The translations under genes and the position numbers were made by a program. DNA of 64,000 nt from Simplicispira psychrophila DSM 11588 (GTDB lineage Bacteria; Pseudomonadota; Gammaproteobacteria; Burkholderiales; Burkholderiaceae_C), in NCBI RefSeq assembly GCF_000688255.1, contig NZ_JHYS01000016.1, positions 22,517 through 86,516 on the forward strand, in the 5' to 3' direction. The notes beneath the pieces were generated by a model, which made no database searches, had not been told where the DNA came from, and was given only the letters and a program-made list of their open reading frames with translations. The first letter of the stretch is position 1. The number at the start of each line of letters is the position of its first letter. This document shows, piece after piece, positions 57,801 to 64,000 of the stretch.

Positions 57801-60612
57801 CGACTACGAGCAGGCGATGGGCGCAGTCGGTGCGGCCAGCCACAGCGTGCAAGAGAACACTTCACCACTCCTAAAAAGAGAGCTGTTAGCGCACATATCT
57901 AAAGGGCTAGAGGCCAAAAACACTATAAATAAGCCGCAAACCATCGACATCGTCAACGCCCGCGAGCACAACCTGAAAGGCTTGAGCGTCTCCATCCCAC
58001 GCGGCAAATTCAGCGTGGTGACGGGCGTCAGCGGCTCGGGCAAATCGACGTTGGCGTTTGACATCCTGTTCAACGAAGGCCAGCGGCGCTATTTGGAATC
58101 GCTCAACGCCTACGCCCGCAGCATCGTGCAGCCGGCAGGAAGGCCTGAGGTCGATGCGGTGTATGGCATTCCGCCGACGGTGGCGATTGAGCAGCGCTTG
58201 TCGCGCGGCGGGCGTAAATCTACGGTGGGCACCACCACCGAGGTTTGGCATTACCTGCGCCTGCTGTACGTCAAGCTGGGCACCCAGCACTGCATTCATG
58301 ACGGCGCAGCGGTGCAGCCGCAAACGCCCGACAGCATCGCCGCGCAGTTGCTACGCACTTACCAAGGCCAGCACATCGGCCTGCTGGCACCGCTGGTGAT
58401 GCACCGCAAAGGCGTTTACACCGAACTGGCCGACTGGGCGCGCCCGCGCGGCCACACGCATTTGCGGGTGGACGGCAACTTTGTGCCGACCGCGCCGTTC
58501 CCGCGCCTAGACCGCTTCAAAGAGCACACCATCGAGCTGCCGGTGAGGAGCCTCGATGTGCGCGCCGACAACGAAGCTTTGCTGCGCAGCGCGCTATCGC
58601 AAGCGCTGCAACACGGCAAAGGCGTGGTGCACGTCCTGAGCCGCTTGGACGGCTTGGCCGAAGCGCTGGCCGCCGACTTACCGACCACTGGCATCGGTCG
58701 GCTGCAAGTGTTTTCCACCCGGCGCGCCTGCCCGGTCTGCGCCACGTCGTATGCCGAACTGGACCCGCGCCTGTTCTCCTACAACAGCAAACACGGCTGG
58801 TGCCCGGACTGCGTCGGCACCGGCGTGCAGTTGACCAAAGACCAGCGCCAATTGTTCGATGACTCGGTGCTGGCCGACGACCAAAAGGGCCGCGAGCAAA
58901 CCTTTGCCGAGCCCGAAGTCGAAGACGTCGCCGGCCTGGCCTGCCCCAGCTGCCACGGCACGCGCCTGAACGCCACGGCGCGGGCGGTGCAGTTTGCCGG
59001 CGTGGCCATCACCGACATTGCGCGCCTGTCGGTCAGCGACATCCGCGCTTGGGCCGGCCAATTGGCGTTGACGGGCCGCGAAGCCGAAATCGCCCGCGAC
59101 CTGCTGCCAGAAATCAAAAGCCGGCTGGAGTTTTTGCAAGAAGTCGGCCTCGGTTATCTGACGCTAGATCGCGGTGCACCGACGCTCAGTGGCGGCGAAG
59201 CGCAGCGCATCCGGCTGGCGGCGCAGCTGGGCAGCAATTTGCAAGGCGTGTGCTACGTGCTGGACGAGCCGACCATCGGCCTGCACGCGCGCGACAACCA
59301 GATTTTGCTGAATGCCCTGCACCAACTCAGCGCCAAAGGCAACACGCTGGTGGTGGTGGAGCACGACCAAGACACCATCCGCCGGGCCGACCACATCATC
59401 GACATCGGCCCCAGCGCCGGCCAGCGCGGCGGGCGGCTGGTAGCGCAAGGCAGCGTGGCCGACATCACCGGCGCAGCAGAATCGCAAACCGGGCGCTATT
59501 TGCTGCACGCCATGCGCCATCCTTTGCAGGCGCGGCGCGCTGTCAACGATGCGCAGTGGCTGACGGTGCAAGGAGCGCAATTGCACAACCTGCACCACGT
59601 CACCGCCCGCGTGCCATTGCAGCGCTTGGTGGCGGTGACGGGCGTCAGCGGCTCCGGCAAATCAACGCTAGCGCGCGACGTGCTATTGACCAACGTGCAA
59701 GCCTGGGTGCAACAACGCGCTACCCGCGCCGGCCGCGACGCCATGGACGCCGGTAAAGCGCCCGCCCTCATCGGCTGCAGCGGCCTGCAAGGCTTTGAAA
59801 GCATCGACCGCGTGCTCGAAGTCGATCAAACACCGATTGGCAAAACCCCGCGCAGCTGCCCCGCCACTTACATCGGCTTTTGGGACACGGTGCGCAAACT
59901 GTTCGCCGAAACGCTGGAAGCCAAAGCGCGCGGCTATGCGCCGGGGCGCTTTAGTTTCAACACGGGCGCCGGGCGCTGCCCGACCTGCGAAGGCCAAGGC
60001 ATCCGCACCATCGCCATGAGCTTTCTGCCCGACGTCAAAGTACCCTGCGAAGCCTGCCACGGCGCACGCTTCAACCCCGAAACATTAGCCGTGACCTGGC
60101 GCGGCAAAAGCATTGGCGACGTGCTGCAAATGGAGGTCGATGCAGCGGTCGATTTCTTCGCCGCTATGCCCCACATCGCCCACCCGCTGCAATTGTTGAA
60201 AGACGTCGGCTTGGGCTATCTGACGCTAGGCCAACCCAGCCCGACGCTGTCCGGCGGCGAAGCCCAGCGCATCAAACTGGTGACCGAGTTGACCAAGGTG
60301 CGCGATGACGTCACCCGGCGCGGCAACACAGCGCCGCACACGCTGTACGTGCTGGACGAGCCCACGGTCGGCCTGCACATGGCCGACGTGGACAAGCTGA
60401 TCCGCGTGCTGCACCGCCTGGTGGACGGCGGCCACAGCGTGGTGGTGATTGAGCACGATTTGGATGTCATCGCCGAAGCCGACTGGGTCATCGACCTCGG
60501 CCCCGAAGGCGGCAACGCCGGCGGGCGCATCGTGGCCGAAGCGCCCCCCGAAGGCGTGGTGCAGTGCGGCACGCACACGGGGGTGGCGCTGGCGCTTTAT
60601 TTATCCGCTTAG
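54823..60612 (+). CDS. uvrA: double-length UvrA-family ATPase (tandem fusion of two UvrA units)
   Basis: Canonical UvrA is about 940 residues; this one is about 1,929. The start at 54823 (MTQGLIRIRGARQHNLQNLD) is the normal UvrA opening. Four Walker A motifs (GPSGSGKSS near 32; GVSGSGKSS/T near 675, 1068 and 1607) and four LSGGE signatures (near 525, 875, 1455, 1808) show two complete UvrA units. They are joined by a linker around residues 1005-1045. Zinc CxxC pairs are present in both halves (CPTCGGSG, CPDCDGQR; CPTCEGQG, CEACHGAR). In the first half one expected pair reads CPDSD, so that knuckle is degenerate. Two dispersed repeats are translated in frame (residues about 468-484 and 1018-1033). 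UvrA dimers find bulky DNA lesions; this fused form could act as a built-in dimer. Whether it replaces or supplements a normal UvrA is unknown. Confidence 0.93.
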   Translation: MTQGLIRIRGARQHNLQNLDLDIRTGELTVVTGPSGSGKSSLVFDTLYAEGQRRYVETFSAYARQFLDRMDKPAVDKVDGVPPAIAIDQTNPVRSSRSTVGTMTELNDHLKLLFARAGQLFDRQTAQPVRHDSPETIYAELQRRCHAANDPRIAITFPVELPADTSADEVAQWLSASGFTKVQAERAQGSVKLLDVVADRFRLGNTEKVRVIEAIEVALKRGAGRLNVYQLVDGGEPEIWKFSTGLHCPDSDLRYAEPLPSMFSFNSPAGACETCKGFGRVIGVDWGLVIPDDKKTLRAGAIKTLQTPAWKENQDDLLRYAEAAGIPRDTPWKQLSAEQQQWVIQGAPGWTGQWNQQWYGVQRFFDYLETKSYKMHIRVLLSKYRSYTPCPSCAGARLKTDSLLWRIGSQADADAVLPPAQRFLPPGVPWSRAQLEALPGLCLHDLMLLPLERLRQFFARMTEKNTPDLIASSARIQSATAQFDTNHGDAQALKLLHEEINTRLRYLCDVGIGYLTLDRQSRTLSGGEVQRINLTTALGTSLVNTLFVLDEPSIGLHPRDMHRITEAMLRLRDAGNTLVVVEHDPAVMLSADRVLDFGPGPGERGGRIVFDGTPDALRSADTLTGQYVGGRKRIGAPFPRRIQDSTPRLILEGAREHNLKNVSIEFPLQRLVTVTGVSGSGKSSLIQDVLAPALQRHFGKATETPGAFERLLGAEQLNDVVFVDQSPIGKTARSNPVSYVGAWDSIRELFATAPLSRERGYTATKFSFNNGDGRCPTCGGSGFEHVEMQFLSDVYLRCPDCDGQRYRPEILEVTIERHTLGSESNLSLSVADVLHLTVSEAVALFADDREVLRALQPIVDVGLEYVKLGQPVPTLSGGEAQRLKLAGFLAGAAKSASASRQPLARKGTLFMFDEPTTGLHFDDIAKLMRAFGKLLDAGHSLIVIEHNLDVIRASDWLIDLGPEGGDAGGWVVAEGPPEVLREHATSHTGAALRDYEQAMGAVGAASHSVQENTSPLLKRELLAHISKGLEAKNTINKPQTIDIVNAREHNLKGLSVSIPRGKFSVVTGVSGSGKSTLAFDILFNEGQRRYLESLNAYARSIVQPAGRPEVDAVYGIPPTVAIEQRLSRGGRKSTVGTTTEVWHYLRLLYVKLGTQHCIHDGAAVQPQTPDSIAAQLLRTYQGQHIGLLAPLVMHRKGVYTELADWARPRGHTHLRVDGNFVPTAPFPRLDRFKEHTIELPVRSLDVRADNEALLRSALSQALQHGKGVVHVLSRLDGLAEALAADLPTTGIGRLQVFSTRRACPVCATSYAELDPRLFSYNSKHGWCPDCVGTGVQLTKDQRQLFDDSVLADDQKGREQTFAEPEVEDVAGLACPSCHGTRLNATARAVQFAGVAITDIARLSVSDIRAWAGQLALTGREAEIARDLLPEIKSRLEFLQEVGLGYLTLDRGAPTLSGGEAQRIRLAAQLGSNLQGVCYVLDEPTIGLHARDNQILLNALHQLSAKGNTLVVVEHDQDTIRRADHIIDIGPSAGQRGGRLVAQGSVADITGAAESQTGRYLLHAMRHPLQARRAVNDAQWLTVQGAQLHNLHHVTARVPLQRLVAVTGVSGSGKSTLARDVLLTNVQAWVQQRATRAGRDAMDAGKAPALIGCSGLQGFESIDRVLEVDQTPIGKTPRSCPATYIGFWDTVRKLFAETLEAKARGYAPGRFSFNTGAGRCPTCEGQGIRTIAMSFLPDVKVPCEACHGARFNPETLAVTWRGKSIGDVLQMEVDAAVDFFAAMPHIAHPLQLLKDVGLGYLTLGQPSPTLSGGEAQRIKLVTELTKVRDDVTRRGNTAPHTLYVLDEPTVGLHMADVDKLIRVLHRLVDGGHSVVVIEHDLDVIAEADWVIDLGPEGGNAGGRIVAEAPPEGVVQCGTHTGVALALYLSA
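56226..56274 (+). repeat. dispersed repeat copy translated inside the first half of uvrA
   Basis: TTTAATAGCTTCTAGCGCAC, then GTATTCAAAGCGCTACAGCC and CAATTTGAT. Frame is kept, adding residues DLIASSARIQSATAQFD. The same element is otherwise intergenic in this window (for example 39664-39718), so this is an insertion tolerated in a surface loop before the first ABC signature. Confidence 0.8.
57873..57920 (+). repeat. dispersed repeat copy translated at the junction of the two UvrA units
   Basis: AAAAAGAGAGCTGTTAGCGC, then ACATATCTAAAGGGCTAGAG and GCCAAAAA. It encodes residues LKRELLAHISKGLEAKN in the linker between the two UvrA units. It is the closest relative of the recD-side copy at 1320-1369. 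Confidence 0.82.
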
Positions 60613-60639
60613 CGCACGCTGCACCACAACAAAGCACCA

Positions 60640-60653
60640 GGCACAATTTTTGC
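60640..60653 (+). promoter_or_regulatory. sigma-54 promoter of amtB
   Basis: GGCACAATTTTTGC has the -24 GG and -12 GC elements with exactly ten bases between, and the flanking GGCAC / TTGCT match the consensus. It lies 73 bases before the amtB ATG. TGCACCA (about 60620) and TTGGTGC with GCACCAA (60668-60695) resemble NtrC half-sites. Nitrogen control by NtrC is inferred. Confidence 0.8.
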
Positions 60654-60726
60654 TTCTATCTCTGATATTTTGGTGCAAAGCGGACTATTCGCACCAACTT
60701 GGTTCAATATTCCTTGGAGATGAGAT

Positions 60727-61932
60727 ATGGAAGCACTAAAACAGGGCGTAGATGCTTTGTTTATTCTCTTGGGCGCGGTCATGGTGTTGGCCATGCACGC
60801 CGGGTTTGCCTTTCTGGAACTGGGCACGGTGCGGCGCAAGAACCAAGTCAACGCGCTGGTCAAAATTCTGGTGGATTTTTCCGTTTCCACCGTGGTCTAT
60901 TTTGCGGTGGGGTATGGCGTGGCCTATGGCACGCACTTTTTTGTCAGTGCCGAGGTGCTGGCCGCTCAAAATGGCTATGAACTGGTGAAGTTCTTTTTTC
61001 TGTTGACCTTTGCTGCGGCCATTCCGGCGATTATTTCTGGCGGCATTGCCGAACGCTCCAAATTCTGGCCGCAGCTGATTGCAACCGCAGTGATCGTGGG
61101 TTTCGTCTATCCGTTCTTCGAGGGCATTGTTTGGAACCAGCACTTTGGTATTCAGGCGTGGCTCAAGGCGACCACAGGCGCGGAGTTTCACGATTTTGCT
61201 GGCTCCGTGGTGGTACATGCGGTGGGTGGCTGGATTGCGCTGCCTGCCGTGCTGCTCTTGGGCGCACGCTCCAACCGGTACCGCAAAGACGGTGGCATGT
61301 CGGCGCATCCACCGTCCAGCATCCCGTTTCTGGCGCTGGGGGCCTGGATTCTGACGGTGGGCTGGTTTGGTTTTAACGTGATGAGCGCCCAGACACTGGA
61401 CAAGATATCCGGTCTGGTGGCGGTCAACTCCCTCATGGCGATGGTCGGGGGCACCTTGGCGGCGCTGGTGCTCGGCAAGAACGACCCCGGTTTTGTCCAC
61501 AACGGCCCACTGGCCGGCTTGGTGGCGGTGTGCGCGGGTTCAGACTTGATGCACCCCCTGGGGGCGCTGACGGTGGGGGCGATAGCGGGCGCCATCTTTG
61601 TGTCCATGTTCACACTGACGCAAAACAAATGGAAGATTGACGATGTACTGGGCGTGTGGCCACTGCACGGCCTGTGCGGCACCTGGGGTGGTGTGGCCGC
61701 CGGAATTTTTGGCTCTAAGGCCCTGGGTGGACTGGGGGGCGTGAGCCTAGGCGCGCAACTGGCAGGCACCGGTCTGGGCGTGGCCTGGGCCGCATTGGGG
61801 GGCGCGCTGGTCTATGGGGCGCTCAAGGCCAGTATGGGTTTGCGTCTGAGCCCAGAAGAAGAATATGACGGAGCAGACTTATCCATCCACAAAATCAGCT
61901 CGACCAGTCCCGATCGGGAGATCAATTGGTAG
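60727..61932 (+). CDS. amtB: ammonium transporter AmtB
   Basis: AmtB takes up ammonium across the inner membrane. The 401-residue protein has about eleven helices. Family landmarks are FLELGTVRRKNQVNALVKIL, FAAAIPAIISGGIAERSKFW, and both pore histidines in SVVVHAVGGWIALP and VWPLHGLCGTWGGVAAGIFG. A good GGAGATGAGAT precedes the ATG. The upstream sigma-54 promoter fits nitrogen-limited expression. The usual glnK gene is not beside it, so its PII partner must be encoded elsewhere. The short C-terminal tail retains the conserved GLRLSPEEEYDGADLSIHK segment that PII proteins contact in the family. Confidence 0.95.
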   Translation: MEALKQGVDALFILLGAVMVLAMHAGFAFLELGTVRRKNQVNALVKILVDFSVSTVVYFAVGYGVAYGTHFFVSAEVLAAQNGYELVKFFFLLTFAAAIPAIISGGIAERSKFWPQLIATAVIVGFVYPFFEGIVWNQHFGIQAWLKATTGAEFHDFAGSVVVHAVGGWIALPAVLLLGARSNRYRKDGGMSAHPPSSIPFLALGAWILTVGWFGFNVMSAQTLDKISGLVAVNSLMAMVGGTLAALVLGKNDPGFVHNGPLAGLVAVCAGSDLMHPLGALTVGAIAGAIFVSMFTLTQNKWKIDDVLGVWPLHGLCGTWGGVAAGIFGSKALGGLGGVSLGAQLAGTGLGVAWAALGGALVYGALKASMGLRLSPEEEYDGADLSIHKISSTSPDREINW

Positions 61933-62009
61933 GCTGGCGCTGATCGCATTGCACTTATCGCATTGACTTTCAACACGCACTGAAATCTGGCTTGCGCTTG
62001 GACCCTTTT

Positions 62010-62026
62010 AAGTGGGTGTCCTTTTA
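62010..62026 (+). repeat. AAGTGGGTGTCCTTTTA repeat, copy 1
   Basis: The 17-base core AAGTGGGTGTCCTTTTA recurs exactly at 62079-62095 and 63982-63998. This first copy has different flanks (TTTT before, TTGACG after), so it is a shorter match than the other two. Confidence 0.8.
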
Positions 62027-62068
62027 TTGACGCAGCCACTGCAGCGCACGATTACGGTTGGGGTTCGC

Positions 62069-62097
62069 TAGGTAACTAAAGTGGGTGTCCTTTTAGT
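62069..62097 (+). repeat. 29-bp direct repeat, left boundary of the small gene islet
   Basis: TAGGTAACTAAAGTGGGTGT then CCTTTTAGT. It matches 63972-64000 at 28 of 29 positions in the same orientation. The end segments ACTAAA and TTTAGT are inverted repeats of each other. It lies 69 bases before the toxin-antitoxin pair. Confidence 0.85.
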
Positions 62098-62165
62098 GTC
62101 ACCCTCACATTGCAGCGTACGCACAAATGGCGCACAATTTAATCTATGCGCTTTAGGAGACTGCT

Positions 62166-62441
62166 ATGACAACACTTACCAAAGATACCCGCTTGCATAT
62201 ACGCTGCGACCATGAAATACGCCGCCTACTGGACAAAGCTGCTGCTTATGCCCATATGAGCGTGTCTGAATTCGTACTGAGAAACGCGGTAGAGCAGGCC
62301 CAGTCGCTTGTGCAAGCGCACGAGGCCATCACTTTGACTGAGCATGATTTCAATGCCTTTCTCAACGCCTTAGACCGCCCCGGTCAACCTGCGCCTGCCT
62401 TACAGCGTGCATTTGAACGCCACGCTGCACAGGTGCGCTAA
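62166..62441 (+). CDS. DUF1778 (TacA-type) antitoxin
   Basis: The 91-residue protein has a ribbon-helix-helix N-terminus (TKDTRLHIRCDHEIRRLLDK then AAAYAHMSVSEFVLRNAVEQ) typical of DUF1778 antitoxins, and a C-terminal tail that would wrap the toxin. TAGGAGACTGCT gives a ribosome binding site just before the ATG. Its TAA stop is directly followed by the ATG of the acetyltransferase gene. In known pairs the antitoxin binds DNA and represses the operon. Confidence 0.88.
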   Translation: MTTLTKDTRLHIRCDHEIRRLLDKAAAYAHMSVSEFVLRNAVEQAQSLVQAHEAITLTEHDFNAFLNALDRPGQPAPALQRAFERHAAQVR

Positions 62442-62936
62442 ATGCTTTTCAGTATTCGCCCGCTTGATGGCGAGATGCAAACGACAGACTTTGATTGCGG
62501 CGAGACGGTGCTGAATGAATACTTGCAGCGCTATGCCACACAAGACATCAAGCGCAGCGTAGCGCGGGTTTTTGTGGCAACACCAACAGAGCAACCATCG
62601 ATCCCCGTCGGCTTCTACACTCTCAGCGCTGCCAGCATCGCCGCTGAAACACTGCCAGAGAAGTGGCGCAAAAAATTGCCACGCTATCCCGTACCAGTCG
62701 CACTGCTTGGCCGCTTGGCAGTAAACCAAAAAACACAAGGGCGTGGCCTAGGATCCATACTGATGGCTGACGCGTGCAAGCGCGTCGCTGCTGCAAGTGC
62801 CACGCTGGCAGTGGTGGCCATCGTGGTAGATGCCAAATCATCCCAAGCTGCAGCCTTCTACCAGCACCTAGGCTTTATCGAACTGCCAGGTCAGCTAGGC
62901 CGCTGGATGCTGCCACGGTCGCACTTCGCCGTTTAA
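62442..62936 (+). CDS. GNAT-family acetyltransferase toxin (TacT/AtaT type)
   Basis: The 164-residue GNAT protein begins immediately after the antitoxin stop codon. The acetyl-CoA loop is LGRLAVNQKTQGRGLGSILM (Q-G-R-G-L-G), followed by AVVAIVVDAKSSQAAAFYQH and LGFIELP, as in toxins that acetylate the amino group of aminoacyl-tRNA and block translation. SFYTLSAASI-like (GFYTLSAASIAAETLPEKW) is also typical of the group. The pairing with DUF1778 makes the toxin assignment strong; the tRNA target is not known. Confidence 0.87.
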   Translation: MLFSIRPLDGEMQTTDFDCGETVLNEYLQRYATQDIKRSVARVFVATPTEQPSIPVGFYTLSAASIAAETLPEKWRKKLPRYPVPVALLGRLAVNQKTQGRGLGSILMADACKRVAAASATLAVVAIVVDAKSSQAAAFYQHLGFIELPGQLGRWMLPRSHFAV

Positions 62937-63015
62937 TGGCGATTTTTGAAATATTGCGAGCGCATTCCCCACCCTAGCCCAGCAGGCAGGGTGAGGGTCA
63001 AGCGAGTGGCGCTTG

Positions 63016-63219
63016 TCAAAGCGCCTTGCCCTTTTTTCTCGCGTGCTCTTCGGTGCCTTGGCTTTCAACATAAGCCCGCGCCGTCTCCAGCGTAGCACCG
63101 CCGACACTGCCGACAAAGTAGGCTCGGTGCCAGAACATCGGTTTCCAATAGAACGCTGCCAGGTGCTCTGCAAACCGATTCCTACTGCGCCGCGCGCTGG
63201 CCGTCTTGAGGTTGTTGAC
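63016..63219 (-). pseudogene. IS200/IS605 TnpA-type transposase, C-terminal remnant
   Basis: In one frame this fragment reads VNNLKTASARRSRNRFAEHL then AAFYWKPMFWHRAYFVGSVG and GATLETARAYVESQ, ending at a TGA at 63016. That is the C-terminal part of a Y1 (single-tyrosine HUH) transposase. The N-terminal half with the HUH motif is missing, so it is inactive. It is joined at about 63219 to a different transposase fragment. Confidence 0.75.
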
Positions 63220-63419
63220 ACGGCGTAAGCCGCCACGTCGATGGCAAACACCGAGGACAGCTCGCGGATGCGGGTTTCGACCCAGCCTCGGCGGTGCTCA
63301 AAGTTCTGACCAGTGTGGGCGTCGTGCCCGCACAGAAATGCGCGGCGCACGCAGCGGTTGACGACGTGGTACCACGGCGTGTCTAGCAGGGAGATGAGGG
63401 CGGAGCGGGGGCGGGTCAT
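63220..63419 (-). pseudogene. REP-associated-type (RAYT) Y1 transposase, N-terminal remnant
   Basis: From the ATG at 63419 it reads MTRPRSALISLLDTPWYHVV then NRCVRRAFLCGHDAHTGQNF and EHRRGWVETRIRELSSVFAI ending DVAAYAV. In the complete family the next residues are MSNHYH, carrying the HUH site; here the frame leaves the family exactly at that point. The open frame continues to 62895, but the rest is out-of-frame translation of the adjoining TnpA remnant. The start overlaps the DUF2442 stop by four bases. Confidence 0.75.
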
Positions 63420-63685
63420 GGTGCAGATCTCGTTTGCGGCGCACGCGCACCGCGCAGCAGCCCTTCGGTGCTCAAGTCTTCATCAATATCGGGCCAGTGA
63501 ATTCCATAACCACCGCCCGCCAACTCCCAATGGTTGCGCTGTTGCACCGTGGCATTGGCCAAGCGCGGATACCACGCCAAAGGCACGGCAATCGTGCGTC
63601 CGTCCATTAAATCCACGACCAGACGCGCCTCTTCCACTGCCACGTGCATGGCGCGGACGTCAGTTTCAGGTGCCAAAGAATGCAT
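63416..63685 (-). CDS. DUF2442 protein
   Basis: The 89-residue protein contains VEEARLVVDLMDGRTIAVPL then AWYPRLANATVQQRNHWELA and GGGYGIHWPDIDEDLSTEGL, which is the DUF2442 signature (use of a conserved Trp-Pro-Asp-Ile-Asp-Glu-Asp). AGAGG lies about six bases before the ATG at 63685. It overlaps the DUF4160 gene by 20 bases; such pairs recur on mobile islets and are suspected toxin-antitoxin-like modules. Function not established. Confidence 0.85.
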   Translation of the reverse strand: MHSLAPETDVRAMHVAVEEARLVVDLMDGRTIAVPLAWYPRLANATVQQRNHWELAGGGYGIHWPDIDEDLSTEGLLRGARAPQTRSAP

Positions 63686-63902
63686 GCCATGCCTCTTTTA
63701 AAGAAGGTTGATGATTTTTCACCATACGCTGAATTTTTCCCAGCTCTGGCGCAGAGTAGCCCACGCTGCGCGCCACCGATGCATCGTGTAACCACACCTT
63801 GGCAGTTGCTGGGCCTTTATCTATATGGACGTGCGGCGGCTCGTTAGGTTCGTGGCTGTAGAAGTACAGCCTGAACCCGTCAACTCTCAAAATCGTGGGC
63901 AT
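63666..63902 (-). CDS. DUF4160 protein
   Basis: The 78-residue protein (from the ATG at 63902) reads MPTILRVDGFRLYFYSHEPN then EPPHVHIDKGPATAKVWLHD, the DUF4160 signature with the EPPHVHI core. A TTG four codons upstream (63914) is a weaker start. It is upstream of, and overlaps, the DUF2442 gene, the usual order. The pair lies inside the direct-repeat-bounded islet at the window end. Confidence 0.85.
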   Translation of the reverse strand: MPTILRVDGFRLYFYSHEPNEPPHVHIDKGPATAKVWLHDASVARSVGYSAPELGKIQRMVKNHQPSLKEAWHAFFGT

Positions 63903-63971
63903 TTGCTGTGGCAAAGGTTGTGGGTGCAGGGCGGGCGATTCATGGTGCCAGTTTAGGCGGCGCTGTTTATT

Positions 63972-64000
63972 TAGGCAACTAAAGTGGGTGTCCTTTTAGT
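63972..64000 (+). repeat. 29-bp direct repeat, right boundary of the small gene islet (window edge)
   Basis: TAGGCAACTAAAGTGGGTGT then CCTTTTAGT, 28 of 29 identical to 62069-62097. The window ends inside or at the end of this repeat, so its full length is not visible. Confidence 0.85.

Noticed and set aside
62895..63419. 174-codon open frame as one intact transposase gene
   Set aside because: Only the first 67 or so residues match a transposase; the rest is an out-of-frame reading of a different transposase remnant.
62069..64000. integron attC sites as an explanation of the 29-bp repeats
   Set aside because: No GTTRRRY/RYYYAAC pair with the usual internal boxes, genes lie on both strands, and no integrase is visible.

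Overview
The window is a 64 kb piece of a chromosome from a Gram-negative betaproteobacterium, most likely order Burkholderiales and family Comamonadaceae (Acidovorax/Rhodoferax/Simplicispira neighbourhood). The basis is the high G+C, the ribosomal and housekeeping gene content, the RecBCD and OxyR/RecG/UbiA context, and a short dispersed repeat (core ATAGCT-N2-TAGCGC) of a kind I associate with that family. No phage, plasmid replicon, rRNA operon or CRISPR array was seen.

Layout. 1-10.7 kb: the end of a YiaA/YiaB-type membrane protein gene, an unknown membrane protein, and a tight recC-recB-recD operon on the minus strand. 10.8-19.8 kb: an initiator tRNA and then, on the minus strand, the spc and alpha ribosomal protein operons (rplN to rplQ, with secY and rpoA). 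This block starts at rplN behind its own promoter, just after glpD, without the S10 operon and without infA. 20-25 kb: glpD and glpK (glycerol catabolism), proC and ubiA. 25-30 kb: a peroxide-defence cluster (di-haem cytochrome c peroxidase with an FNR/ANR box, dps, oxyR, recG). 30-38 kb: a cyclic-di-GMP signalling cluster (HD-GYP protein, periplasmic binding protein plus PAS-GGDEF sensor, hemerythrin-GGDEF protein) with a PfkB-family sugar kinase and an orphan ParA ATPase. 38-41 kb: queA and a trpB without trpA.

41-51 kb is the most unusual accessory block. A large secreted zinc metalloprotease with a C-terminal DUF4214-like region is divergent from a type I secretion operon made of two successive ABC exporter subunits, an HlyD-type adaptor and a TolC-type channel. 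The first gene of that operon encodes a 215-residue protein that looks like the N-terminal, non-catalytic half of the transposon nuclease TnpB. It overlaps the first ABC gene by four bases, and a perfect 12-bp inverted repeat sits just upstream.

51-62 kb: actP-yjcH (acetate uptake), a porin, a double-length UvrA (about 1,929 residues, four ABC ATPase domains) and amtB behind a sigma-54 promoter. Two copies of the dispersed repeat lie inside uvrA in frame, one of them near the junction of its two halves. 62-64 kb: a small mobile-gene islet between near-identical 29-bp direct repeats. It holds a DUF1778/GNAT toxin-antitoxin pair, a junction of two different Y1 transposase remnants, and a DUF4160/DUF2442 pair.

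All assignments come from reading the sequence and from recalled family motifs; no database search was run.
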